Made by a program: the position numbers and the translations under genes. A DNA stretch of 64,000 nucleotides from Helopsaltes ochotensis (Eukaryota; Chordata; Aves; Passeriformes; Locustellidae): assembly GCA_013400155.1 (NCBI GenBank), contig VXBM01000560.1:62001-126000 (forward strand), read 5' to 3'. Below the pieces are notes generated by a model, which was given only the letters and a program-made list of their open reading frames with translations, was not told where the DNA came from and searched no databases. Of this stretch, positions 39,701-51,290 are shown piece by piece (position 1 is the first letter of the stretch; every line of letters begins with the position of its first letter).

Positions 39701-41267
39701 TTCTGGGAGGGTTTTTTAAATTCATGATAATCCCAGCTTTCTAAATGGTATCTTGCTCCAAAGAGGCTTCCTTACTCTTCTGGTGAGCTGTGCTGCCTTC
39801 ATTCTGTCATTTCTGGTAGTGAAACTCTTCTTTGGTAAGATTTGGAACCACACTAAGCCTTTTGCATTTGCTCCAACATGAGGTTTGGAACTCTGAGTTT
39901 TTGGGAGACCTCTAACTAGCAGACCCATGAATATTCCTTTATAAGGCTTAACTTTTATATCTGAATTCCACCCTGATGGGTCATTTTCTTGATGTATTTT
40001 CCTGTTTACCACAAAATGGATCAGTAGTATTCCAAGGGCAAAGGAATTTCATTCCATACAGTTCCTTTAAAATGCACCAAAATACTGGAAAGATATATAG
40101 GAGGCAGTTAGCAATGAATTTTCCCTCCTGATTTAGAACTCAGATTCTCAGCCTCAGAGTTTCCAGTTTCATGAGGAAGACATGATGTGTTCAGTTGGAG
40201 ATGAACTCCACTATACACACCTCCTGAGAGTTACAGGATGCAGCCTTTGCTGCCCAGGCTGTTTCTTTTTGCAGTGTCTTAGGTGCAGAGCTTTGGGACA
40301 ATCCATCTCCTGATGTGCTCAGCTCCACATTTCTTGTGATTCCTGTACAGAGGAAGGAAAAAGAAAATTACGTAAGAGATGGAGTTGCAACATGTAGAAG
40401 TAGTCATTGTTTAGGTACGAATAAATTGCTTGCCAGATACCCTAGCATTCTTGTATGGTTTTTAAAATAAAAGCTAACTTCAATATTTTTATTGGAATGC
40501 TTAAAAGGATATATAATTCATTTCATACTCTTTCAAGACAGGATATTCTTCCTCTCTTCATCCTTAAGAAATTCCATAAACTCTCAAAACTAGAAGTAAA
40601 ATTACCTCTTGGTGATCTCATTTTTTTTTCCTAGGCATGAAGTTGCTAATCCAGTCTTTTATCTTGAATTCACCATTATAATGTCAAGATTGAATAATCT
40701 GCCTTTATCTCCAGGGTGACAGCTATGTAGAAACTTCAAAAGGGATAGCTTTCCCAGCATCTAAAGACTCTTGTTAATTACTACATCTTGAAGTAAAGTG
40801 AAATAAAGGAGGATGAAAAATTATATTTCTCTTTGACAACCTTGTAAAAATATCAGTGATGAAGCAGTACATTATAAGTACTTTAAGAATGCATTTACTG
40901 AGATCAAGACCATTCTGATCATGGTTCAGGTTGAAGTCTACAAGATACATTATAGGAAGGTGTGTGTGTGTCATTGATGGTTTAGAAAGCTCTTAACTGG
41001 AAATTAACTATTTTGCCTCTCTTTTCTTATTTAAATTAAGATGATTTAGTAATGGTGTTGCTTTATAGCTGGCAGAAGCTGAATTGTTGTCTTCCAAGTA
41101 GAAATCAACTTACTCCTCTGTTTCATATCCCAGCTTTACCCTGTTTTTACTGCTGCTGGCCTTACATGACCTTATTATGTAAAGCCAGATAGAGTGTAAA
41201 TATTATGACCCGTAGCAAGCACTGTGTTATCAGCAGAGAATGCTGATAGTGAACTGTGTGTTTTCAG
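36788..41267. other. Gene-free DNA between exon candidates
   Basis: I see no supported gene. A direct repeat of tcaagtgttta occurs near 37857-37880, and a (GT)n microsatellite of about five units occurs near 40960-40970. The rest is ordinary AT-rich sequence with short open frames of no recognisable family. Confidence 0.55.
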
Positions 41268-41529
41268 GAGTGGGGTTTGAGGTGTGCTGCCTTGTGTCTG
41301 TTGGGCTGTGCCCTCCTTCTGGAGATCAGGGCTGAGTGGAGCTGTGTGGCTGAGTCAGTGGAGGGGTATTTGCTCCATGGGGAAGAAATCCTATCAAACC
41401 TGCAGGCCAGGCAGGAAAAATTATGCGTCAGTTCTTTGTTTTTCAAGGGCTGTTATGCTAGTTGTCTCCAAAATCTCAGGCAAGTTCATGCAAATAAGAA
41501 ACCAATTAATCCCTTTTTAGTACCAAGTT
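41268..41529 (+). other. Candidate exon, 262 nt, hydrophobic N-terminal reading, unrecognised
   Basis: A short acceptor (tgtgtgttttcag, ending 41267) and a good donor (gtt|gtaagtaaa at 41530) bracket 262 nt that is open in phase 0 for 87 codons. The first part is GC-richer than its surroundings. The reading starts E-W-G-L-R-C-A-A-L-C-L-L-G-C-A-L-L-L and therefore contains a leucine/cysteine-rich hydrophobic segment resembling a signal peptide or membrane segment. It is followed by a charged part (H-G-E-E-I-L-S-N-L-Q). I recognise no family. The pyrimidine tract before the acceptor is weak, which lowers confidence. It could be chance. Confidence 0.18.
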
Positions 41530-44500
41530 GTAAGTAAATACTTCATATGGACTCATGAGAAATAAAATCAGGCTCAGGTTCTCAGAAAATTTATAGCACT
41601 TTGTGTTTTTTTTAATGTGGTTTACTAGGCAACAATTTATAGCACAAAATATGTAGTATAAACCACTGTGGATAACTAAGTTGGCTGAGCTGACTGTGCT
41701 AGAAGATTGCTTTATTTCATGAACTTTAAGTAATTGAGGAATTGTAGCATTGTGAATTAAATACTGCATCAGGAGTTGCTTTGAGTGATACTCAAATAAC
41801 AGTTACACCAAACTGCTGGTTGTCAGTCCAATTGTGTTACTGGTAGCCACTAGATGATGTTTCTAAGGAAGGAACATCTTACCAGTAGCGTGAAGACTTA
41901 AGTAATTCTAGAGGCTTTGGCTGGATAAGGGGATTGGACCCCTCTCTTTGGTCACTACAGTTCACATCCTAAAAATATTTTTCTTGAAGGAGCTATAATG
42001 CAATATGAGAATTCTCTTTTGTATTATGTGGTCATTACTGCTAACATTTGATTTCAGCTGTGCTGTTTGCCAGGAATATTTACCTGTTTGTGCTGTATTT
42101 GTTCCTTGTGACATTATTAAAATAAAAAAAGAGAAATAAAGGGAATCTATACTATTCAAGTGAGGTAATACTCCTTCTTTGCAGTGCAAAGCAAACAAAT
42201 GTGACGTTTCTTTTGTTAGCATAAGCATTTCTCTTGTTCAACCATTCCAATGTTCTCATCCTTAAAAAACAGCAGTGACAAAATCCTTAATGCAGGGTTT
42301 CAGTCTGGGTCTCTCCCTGTGTAACAGAAGGGAATGCAGAGAGTGTGGCTTTGTCCTTGTGTATAGATTTCCTTATTCCTTTTATTTGTGTGAGAGACAG
42401 ACATCTAAAGCACAAGTTCAGTAACTGGATAATTGTGGCTATATGAGTAGCCCTGAGGGTTTAGGACTGTTTTAACAAATTACCATGGTGCCATCAAGAA
42501 ATCTGTGTTAAAATGAGCCAAATGTGGTAACAGGGACATGGCAGTGTTTGCGCATTTCAGAAGGGAAAGGTGTCCTTTAGTGTGAGTGTTGTAATATGTA
42601 AAGCAGGATTTCATATCAAGTACTATGTGATCTCTGGGATATGTTTCATTAATATCTAAAGCTGAGAATCTTGGTTATTGCTTTAGGTTGAGATGAAGTT
42701 ATCATTTACTTTGTTATTATCAGCTTCTCTTTTAAAAATGCTGAGAAAGTTCCAATGAGGTGCTAAAGCCCAAGGGGCTTTTAAGGTAGTTCTAGTACCT
42801 GAGCACCTTTCAGAAGTGAAAGTTTGTACCTGCAAGACATGAGTTTTGTAGTGCCAGTGTCCTTTCTGAAAGTAGATGTGGAAACTTAAATCACTTGACA
42901 TAACTGCAGTGGTGTCATCATGTTGAGTGTCTTGTAAAACTAGTCCTGGGACTAACCTGTATGAAGTCAGTGTGAGCATGTCTGTGCTAATCTGCAGCAA
43001 AAATTTCCAACAATAATTATGGTGGAAGCATTTGAAGATTGGTTATTACAAAAATTGTCACAATATATCAGTAACAAATCGAAAAAGTATTTTACTATAT
43101 CTTGAATTAATTCAACATTTAAAATACTTGATAAGCCTGTACTTTCCTTGACCAAAACAAAGTCTATTCACTGCTGAACACTATGTTGTATTACTGGTGC
43201 AAAAATCACAGTAGTGACTTGAACAGGTTTCTCTACAGTCACCTTTTCTGAGCCTTCTCAAACTGGTTTATCTCATTCTAGGGACAAGAAAAAAATGGCC
43301 TATTATCTTTTTTGGAATTTCATTCAGCTCTTGAACTAATGAGCAGAATATAAGCTTATTTCTGAACAGAAGTCTGGGAAGCATAGTGAGTGAAGCATGA
43401 AAAACAATCAAGTAATATGAATGGAAGCAATTCCCAGAGTAGGCATTAATAATTAATAATACTGCATTTGGAGAAAAATCTGTGGCTTTTCAGTTGCTGT
43501 ACTTTTGGGTCATCTGAAACAGGAGGCTGGTAACAGCACTGCATTTTCACTCAACAGTGCCTCCAGGTCTGGAGTGGTTCAGCTCAAGATTTTAGGGAGG
43601 CATTTGCTTGCTGTGTGGTCCTGTGTAAAATTACATCTGCTGTAAATATCCAGGCACCTAATAAATCCAAAGAACAAGACTGTTTTTTCAGTTCTCTTTG
43701 TTCTTGGTCTGTATGAGTTAAGAGTTTTAATTAACCTGCCTTTTTTCACCAAAACTACTCTTTTCAAAAGAAAAAATTATAAATATTTACAACATGCTTT
43801 TTGTGCTAGGTGCGTTCTTTGGTTTCTGAAATTTTCCTTATATATATATATATATGTTTCCTTTCCGCTAGAAATGTTAGCTCATTGAGAATTTCTAAAT
43901 GTAAAATTATCAAAGGAGACTGTTTCTGAACTATTGGGGGAGGCGTATCCTCTGTATATGCAAGTATTTTCTTTCAAAATCAGTCTCACTTTCTTTTTAA
44001 GTGCGTTGGGAGAAGATCTGTGTAGAGAGCTCTGTGTATTTCAGACTCCAAATGCATGGTAAACAGTTGTCAACTCAGTTCTGCTTATCTGCTATCAGAA
44101 AATCTGTTGCAGGCTTATTGTTTCTCTTGAATAGTTCAGCAAAAACTTTTGTACTGGCAAGTTCTAGCCTGAATATTTAAATGCTGACATGTTTGTTGTA
44201 GCAATTAACACATAGTAATTAGATCAGTTTAACAGTGCTGGCTATATATAAATGTAGTCCATGGATACTGAAATCCAGCAGAACAATTCCATGTAATCTC
44301 ACTGAAGTCTATGTAATGGAAGTTACATACATCCTCAGGTGCTTTTCTGGATTAGAGCCTAATTATTTTTTATTAGGGAAGAAAATGCTGTCCAGCTCCT
44401 GGATCTTAGGTATTCTTGCTCATAAAAATAAAAATTTTAAACTAAATGAGTAAATAATACTGAGGGGGTCACTACTCCCAGCTGTTTGTGAAGCTGGGAC

Positions 44501-45561
44501 TTGCCTAAGCATGTATGTCTTGGGTCAAGAAGCACATGATGATAGAGCTGAGAGTCTGGGGTCTCCATGAGACAGGTGCTGGTGGGGGAACAGACTGCTT
44601 TACTGACAGAAAGAGAAGTACAGATCAACTGTGTGCACACAAGTTTTAGGGAAATACATGTCTTTTTAGAGTAACTTGTATTTTACCTTCCTTTTTTGTC
44701 TGGTACCTTGTTGCAGTTAAGAGTCAGCAAATCTCTTTTTTTTTTTTCCATGCTAACATTTCCTGCAGGAAATGACCTTCTACTTTGGTCATGAACAGCT
44801 ATTCTAGAAATGGAAATGGAAATGAACAATAGAGAATTAAACACCCACCTCCTCTCCTGAAAGCAATACTGTGGGTGTGATGCTTGATGCTGCCACAGCT
44901 AAGGGGGAATGTCCTACTCTGGAAAGCAGTTCCGGAACAAGCAAAGCACTGCAAAGGAGAGTAGCTGAGGATAGAATGTGGTGTGGATTACAGGGATTAG
45001 ATAGCAGACAAATGAAATGTCTTATGTGTTTTTACAGGCTTATTCTTGATGTTTTTCTCTTTCTCCTCCTAAATCTCTCATTTTTTATGTGTATGACATA
45101 AAGGTGTAATGGGCATTCAAGAAAGAAAGTGCTTTGGAACTCTGGAATTTTACTTTTAGGCCTTTATATTCTTGTTGGTATGTACAAGGGCTTCTAACTA
45201 CATTTTCACTGCAGATCACAGGATGTTGCAGAAATATTAAAGCATAAGGAAAGACAAATATAATAAATGTAGCTGATGGTCTCCAAGATGTATTTCACCT
45301 CAAGCATTTTGCATTCAATTCATTAAAAGTAGCTGTTTTGCCTGCAGGACCATGCTTTTAGCATTCATGTCCTGTTCCCTTCATGTTATTCAAAATGTTT
45401 TTATCTCTTTGGTAAAAACCAGAAGTGTTTTCCACTTACATAACATTCTATTCCCCAATTCTGTTGTTCTGCTGAGTTTTTTCCTTTCTTTTCTTTCCTC
45501 TTTGTGTTCTGTTCTTTATCACCAAGCTCTCCTGTACAGCTCCTACTGCTCCATTTCACAG
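41530..45561. other. Gene-free AT-rich DNA
   Basis: I see no gene. Contents include a (TA)n microsatellite at 43839-43855, a poly-T run near 44737-44748, and a weak MIR-like stretch around 43590-43660 that I did not consider strong enough to call. A long pyrimidine-rich section (about 45475-45560) leads into the exon candidate at 45562. Confidence 0.55.
43839..43855. repeat. (TA)n microsatellite
   Basis: Eight and a half uninterrupted TA units, between ttttcc and gtttcc. Simple sequence, likely length-polymorphic. Confidence 0.9.
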
Positions 45562-45639
45562 GATCCAAAGTGTTTTAAGGACAGGGATTTTGTCATCTCT
45601 GATATTGTTTTTCTGAGTAGCATCCCTGAAAAATCCCAG
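45562..45639 (+). other. Candidate symmetric exon, 78 nt, possibly repeat-derived
   Basis: A pyrimidine-rich region of about 85 nt ends in the acceptor ctactgctccatttcacag (ending 45561). The donor atcccag|gtatgcaag lies at 45640. The 78-nt interval is a multiple of three, and one frame is open throughout: D-P-K-C-F-K-D-R-D-F at the start and S-I-P-E-K-S-Q at the end. The other two frames have stops. No protein family is recognised. The part ttttaaggacagggatttt followed by gtcatctctg resembles the 3' end of old L2/MIR-type repeats (the ttgagggcagggactgt-type motif). Exonisation of an old repeat, or a repeat that only mimics an exon, is therefore the main alternative. Confidence 0.22.
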
Positions 45640-47170
45640 GTATGCAAGTAGGAATATTACGATTTTCTGATAAAATTTAAGATGAAACATAACGAGAAAC
45701 TCTTGACTTTGAGGAAGGGCTAACATGACTAAATCCAGATTTAAGAGCATTCCGCGGCAGCACTGGAATCACAGCTAATGACAGTACTCAGTTTGGATGG
45801 GAGGCACAGTGCTGCCAGTGTGTCACCCCTGTATTCCTGACTCAAATAGCAAAGCCTGTCCTGAAGAGCTGGCACTGCTGGATCTATGGCAGCTGTTGTA
45901 ATGCATAATTAATGCAGCCCTGGGATACAGTTTCAAACACTCCGCGTCAGTGCATGCAGGAAGCCGGTAAAATGGGCACTACTTTCAATAGTCAAATATT
46001 TATTTTTAACTAACTTTATAATGGCATACACACTTCGGCAAAATTGGGTGAAAAGAGGAAGGATTTCCAAGTAGCTTGTGATTGAGAGATTCCAGTGGAA
46101 ATTACTGTCTTTTTCATTCTCTACAAACAGCAAGGAGAAGTTTTTTTACTCAGTTTTGGGCAATGTACAGCATAAACACTAAAATGAGTAAACAAACAAA
46201 CTTCTGGTTGGCTATTTTAGATCTAAGTAGGTCAAAGAAAAGTTACTGGATGAAGCAAAAAATGCATCTATGTTTCGGTAGCGTGATGAGAGATGGCTTT
46301 GAAGCAAACTGGTATGGGAAGGCTTTTGAAGGAAGCACTAGTCAGCAACGTACGTAATTTTTATATTGACAAGTCCTTTTTTGGAAGGTTGACAAAAACA
46401 ACAAATGGCGGCTTAACAGCAGTTCCTTCTCTACCTGTTGAAAGCCTTTGCCATATGATGGGATGAGTCTTGTGCTTTAGCTGTGGCTGACTCCCCAGGC
46501 CGAGGCAGGCCCTGGAGTGTGCGCTTGCGGCTTGTGCTGGCACCCGTGCACCTTTGATTAGCTGGAAACGAGCCGCTGCAGCAAGGAATCCTGCAGGGAA
46601 AAGTTCTGAAAAGAAGCTACGTAAAACTGATGTGTGTGTTGTGCTAGTTGTGCTGTGCGTTTGAGTACTTGTAGAATGTAGCAGAGACCTCTGGGTGGGG
46701 TAGTAATTACACTGTGTGTACTTGTTCCTGGTTTGATGTGCCTAGGAAAATGTAAACCACTGCTGTTTGCAAGATCCAAATGTAAAAATCTAATATCTCT
46801 GACCGTAAACTTCATTCCATCACTGCATGTGTTTGTACAGGACCATCCCTTGTTGTATATGAATTATGTAAAATACTTGAATTATATTTCTAATGCCCAG
46901 AATGAAAACCTGCCTCGTGAGTGAAATCTAACAGATGAAAAGTAGAAATTGATTTTGAAATTTTGTTCTTACTCCACCTGTTTTAGCACTTTGATTGAAT
47001 TAATGAAGTTCTATGAATTTCAAGTAGCTGAAAAGTTAAAGTATCATCTTATAGATAAAGACATATAAATGTAGTCTTAAGTAGAATCTAATTTCAGGAC
47101 ATATTTCCTGAAATTATTTGAATTTAATTCAGGTATGAAAACAAAAACCTGAAAAAAATTTGTGTCTAAA

Positions 47171-47267
47171 GTTTGGTTTGTGTGTTGTTGTGTTTTTGTT
47201 TTTTTGTTTTGTTGTTGTTTTGTTGGTTTTTTTTGGGTTTTTTTGTGGTGTGTTTTTTTTTTTTTTT
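47171..47267. repeat. 97-nt tract of only G and T
   Basis: From gtttggtttgtgtg through the terminal run of T, every base is G or T, with long T runs broken by G, GG or GGG. The complementary strand is A/C only. It looks like decayed poly-T (for example the tail of a minus-strand retroposon) expanded by slippage, or simple GT/T low complexity. It carries too few G runs for a G-quadruplex. Confidence 0.85.
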
Positions 47268-48750
47268 AATTTGAGGTCCTTGAGAAACATAAGTCTTTAG
47301 GCTTTATTTCATTCTTTCTTTAGAACATAAAAGAGCATGACTAGGGACAGCAGCCCACCCTTAAGTTATATGCCTTTCTCTCCACAAAAGATCCTCCACT
47401 TAACAGTACTACTAGGAGACAATTTTTTTCCTCAATTTGCTATGTGCTACCTTACCTTTAAAAAACCAAGACGTTTTATGTGAAAACTTGTGATAGCCAT
47501 AAAAAGAAATCAGATAAGAAAACCAGGGTGTGTGTTATGGTGGACTCAGGTGCTTCCTGATGATAATGGTTCCTTTCTGCACCTGTGTAATTAGATGGTT
47601 GGTTTCTCCAAAGATACTCAGCCCAGTTCTGAAACATTCTTTTGCACAGGTATTTGTAACTAGAGGACTTAGTAAACAAGTCTGTCAGAGAACTGTTTAA
47701 CTCTGAAAGACCTGGAAGAGTGAACTATAAAAGCTGACTTCTCTAGTATGTAACTTTTAAAATAATGGTTGTGGAAAACCTGGAGAAATGTTATGAGGGC
47801 TGCAAAAGGCTCTGGTAAAGACGCTCCCCCACTGTAAGGAGTGACGGCTCATGGACTTGCATTGAAATGCGTGTTCTGAATCTGGCTAATGATTGTTGCC
47901 TCTGGATTATGAAACAAAGAAATCACGCATCAAATAGAATAGCTGCAATTTTACCACACAAAAAACCAAATATGTATAATCGATATCTGCCAGAACTAAT
48001 TTATGTATACGTATCTAATTTGGTTCTTAGTAGATTGAGATACATTCAAACTAGAGCTAATGTGATCTAAAAAAAAGTCTGAAGGGAGAAGCTAAAACCA
48101 CAAAGGGAGAAGACCTCTATTAAAGTTTTTGAGTTTTAGAAGACATTTTTGTGTTAATTCTTTACTCTGTCCCTTAACTCTTGCAGAAAAGTGTATGTTT
48201 CCCTTGCTTACCAAGACTGCTTGCTGTTGAGGAATATCTGCTCCTTTTATACAAATAGACTTGTTTTCATTGACTATACTTGAGCTGAATAACATAACTT
48301 GGAGGGAAAAGAGTGAAGTTTTTTTTTCTGCAGAGAATAATCCGTAGTTAATAGATGGGATTTTATGAGTAGTTATGAGAAAAAACAAAATGAAGTTTTT
48401 TAGCCACAGACAAACATGACCTAGCCTGAGAGTCACATAAAATAGGTAGGGCACTTCCCACCACACAGGAAAATTAAGGGCCTCATGCCAAGTTATGGTC
48501 CTGGGTGATGCTTAAATGAGCCGGAACAAAGAATCTATTTGGAACGAAGCTACATTAAGATTTGGTCCAGTTACTTTGTTTGTGTCCCCTTTTGTTGTCA
48601 ACCACAGAAGGCGATCCCATAATGGGTGGCCGTGTCAGTGACCATTTAGGTATAACAGTGTCTCTTAGTAGAAATGCAAGTAAATTTTTCATCTACCAGC
48701 AACAATGAGCTGAAATGGTTGAAGGGAGGAAAACCAGACTACTTGATTTC

Positions 48751-48767
48751 ATTTATTTATTTATTTT
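48751..48767. repeat. (ATTT)n tetranucleotide run
   Basis: About four ATTT units in a row. A common short simple repeat with no other feature. Confidence 0.8.
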
Positions 48768-50976
48768 GTCTGAAAGGTTTGGAACAATTCTGCAGTGCAG
48801 TTCTGACCTTTTCATACACAGAACTAAGTGCTAAGGGAAGCTTGGTTTCTTGTCAGCCCTTACAAGCTGCTGTTTCTCTCATTTTTCTTGCGGTCAATAC
48901 TTGGCTTTTCTGTAAAGCCTCGCTTGATTGTTATTTTAGTTAGACCATAAAGACTCTCACCTGCCACTGCCAACGTGTTTCCTAGCAGAAATAGTTTATC
49001 TCAAATGACGGATTCCAAGCAAAAGTTGAACTTGCATGTCCGTTGCCTTATAGAAAACTAGCAGCATGCAATACATGATGTAGCTGCACTGCTCCATCGA
49101 TATGTGCTTTATTCAAGATTTGCTTCACCTTTCCTTAGAAATCATTTTAAATGCAAAGATAAAATAGAACTCGTTTTGTGTAGGGAGATATATTTCTGGC
49201 TTGATTGAGGATGAGATGACAGGAAAAGGCAGAAGAAAAGTGTGGGAGGATGACATACAAAATAATGGGAGTGCAAAGGATCAATGCAGTGTAACAATCT
49301 GATTTGTGAAATTCACAAAATTAGGCAGTTTCCAAAGCCAAACGGTAAAGTTATGTATTGATACTGGCTTGTGGGAGCTCAGATCATCTGTAAACTCATG
49401 TGTTGAACCTTTTTTAAACTAGTATAATTGTTCACATGTGAAATTACAAATAGGAAATGAGCTCAAAATTTTGAGGAAAAGGGACTGTGCTCTGTAAAAT
49501 GCTTTATGGGTTTACTAGTTGTTACTTGGAGTGAAAATAAGGACTTAGTTTGAAAACTATGATTTAAAACTGTGTTGTAATAAGGCAATATAAATATACA
49601 CACCAAGATGAACTTCTGAAAATACTGGTGGGTTCTGTCACTTGTAATATGCAGCTCTTTCTCTCTATCTGTGATACTGTAATCAAGGAGAATTATTTGT
49701 CAAGGGGAGGTCTTGTTAAAACTAATTCTGGTAATAAAAGGGGCTAAAATGGAACATCTTCCATATTCTGAGCTTATCTATGAAAAACCTTGTGGAGAAG
49801 AAACAACACAAGCCAAGATATATTGGACACTGAAGTGTCAGGATGTCAAAAGACTTCACATGAAGAACAGGTAGAGAATTCTGGCATAATTTGAAAAACA
49901 AAATAAAATTTTGGGACCAAAGGCTGATTGCTCTTCTTCTGTCTTTGACATCCTGATTTGTGAGAAACATAGCATTTTATTATTTCTGGACAAAGTGCTT
50001 TAGGGAATACCAACTTTGGGAACATGGACTTACTAAAGGTTCTACAAAGATAAATAGTGAAAAAATTACTTTCCTGTAGAGCACATTCAGCCTATAGATT
50101 ATGAGAGAAAAGGATAAGAGATTGCATTAAGATAGGAGACAGTGTAAAAACTGCCGTAGTGCACTATTCTATGCAAAACTGTTGTAATTAGATTGTATCC
50201 CATACCATCCTAAGTGCTCCTGATGAGTAAACTGATGAGCTGTGATGCAGGAAATGTGTTTCTGATGTTTACAATATATATGGTGTGTGTTTATACATGT
50301 GTATCTGTATGTTTTTGTCATAGATATGTAAAAATTAGGAGCCCAAATGGAAGGATTATAGTTCCTTAGGCAACCTATCAGGTACAGATCACTAGCTTTG
50401 GATTTGCAAAGGAGAAAATCCATGTGGCCAAAACGTGACAGTCAAGTGGCTGGGAAGATTCAGAGCACTGGAAATTTTCGGGCCCCTTATTCTGAAGAGA
50501 TGTAGCTTTTCAGTAGGGAGAAGGGTCAGAGAAACGGCTCCACTTCAAATACAGCCCTTTTTGTCTGGTCAGGACTGGCTGGTGATTCGAGCATGTTTAC
50601 TCTCCCTACAGTTTTCTTTTTGCACTGCTGTAGTCATTACTCACTGACAATATCCTGTGGGCTGTGGGAATTGCTGGAAGGCGAGGTCAAGGATACAGGC
50701 AGTAGATACTCCACTGAGAAGTCAGGGCAAAACAGCTAAAAGGACCTGAGCAGTGAGTGTGAAAAGATGCTGCCATGGAAAGGGATGTAATAGAAAAGTA
50801 CTCTGTAGTGAGCTTCATTTCAAAGTGTAGACACAGCTTGTGCTGTCCTACAGAAATTCCTCCAGCCTTAGTGAATGGCTTGACTGCTTTTCATAGGTTG
50901 AGCTGTCCTTGTGAAGAAAGTGTTTCCAGAGAAAGGGCTTGGATTGGAGCATGTCTGTCACACCCAAGGGTGTGCA

Positions 50977-51290
50977 AAAGAAGTGGTACTCAATGTCTTT
51001 CCTTCAGTCTTTACTGGCAAAGCTCATGTTCAGGACACAGGTCCTTCAAACCAGTCCAAGTCTGGAGAAAGGCAGACTTCTCCTAGAGTGGAAGCGGAGA
51101 ATGCTGTGGAACTCTTAAATAAACTGGATGTCCATAAATCCATAGGACTTGATGGGAAACAGCCCCAGTTAGTGAGGAAGCTGGCTGCTGTCATTGCAAA
51201 ACTGCTCTTGAGTGAGGTCGTGGTGTGCTTGGACTACACAACACTCAAAGATTTCCCTCCAACCTCAACCACTCTATGATTTGATTATAT
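50977..51290 (+). mobile_element. CR1 LINE fragment with internal deletion
   Basis: The first part (50977 to about 51208) encodes, in one open frame, remnants of the CR1 reverse transcriptase. These are the E-V-V-L-N-V-F-P-S-V-F-T-G-K block (family pattern A-E-x-L-N-x-F-F-x-S-V-F) and the N-K-L-D-V-H-K-S-I-G-L-D-G block (family pattern K-S-x-G-x-D-G). The latter is followed by a reading like L-A-x-V-I-A-K. The second part (51216-51290) is the CR1 3' end: ttggactacacaacactcaaag, ccctccaacctcaaccactctatgat. The catalytic core of the reverse transcriptase and most of the 3' region that should lie between them are absent. The copy is therefore doubly truncated, at the 5' end as usual and by an internal deletion. 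It is non-functional. The frame stays open from 50911 to 51279, probably by chance or young age. Confidence 0.85.

Larger units (their letters stand above)
45640..50976. other. Gene-free DNA including a possible conserved noncoding block
   Basis: I see no gene. The part 45750-46060 differs from its surroundings. It has CpGs (ccgcggcag, actccgcgtc, agccggtaa) and clean homeobox-type words (gcataattaatgcag at about 45903-45917), and it contains no repeat I recognise. A second GC-richer patch is at 46480-46560. The 97-nt G/T-only tract (47171-47267) and an (ATTT)n run (48751-48767) are low complexity. Confidence 0.5.

Noticed and set aside
43585..43660. MIR-like words (cttgctgtgtggtcctg)
   Set aside because: The match is limited to one block, with no core and no downstream taaaatgggg block.
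48092..48466. 124-codon frame on the minus strand
   Set aside because: No motif, ordinary AT-rich surroundings, chance length.
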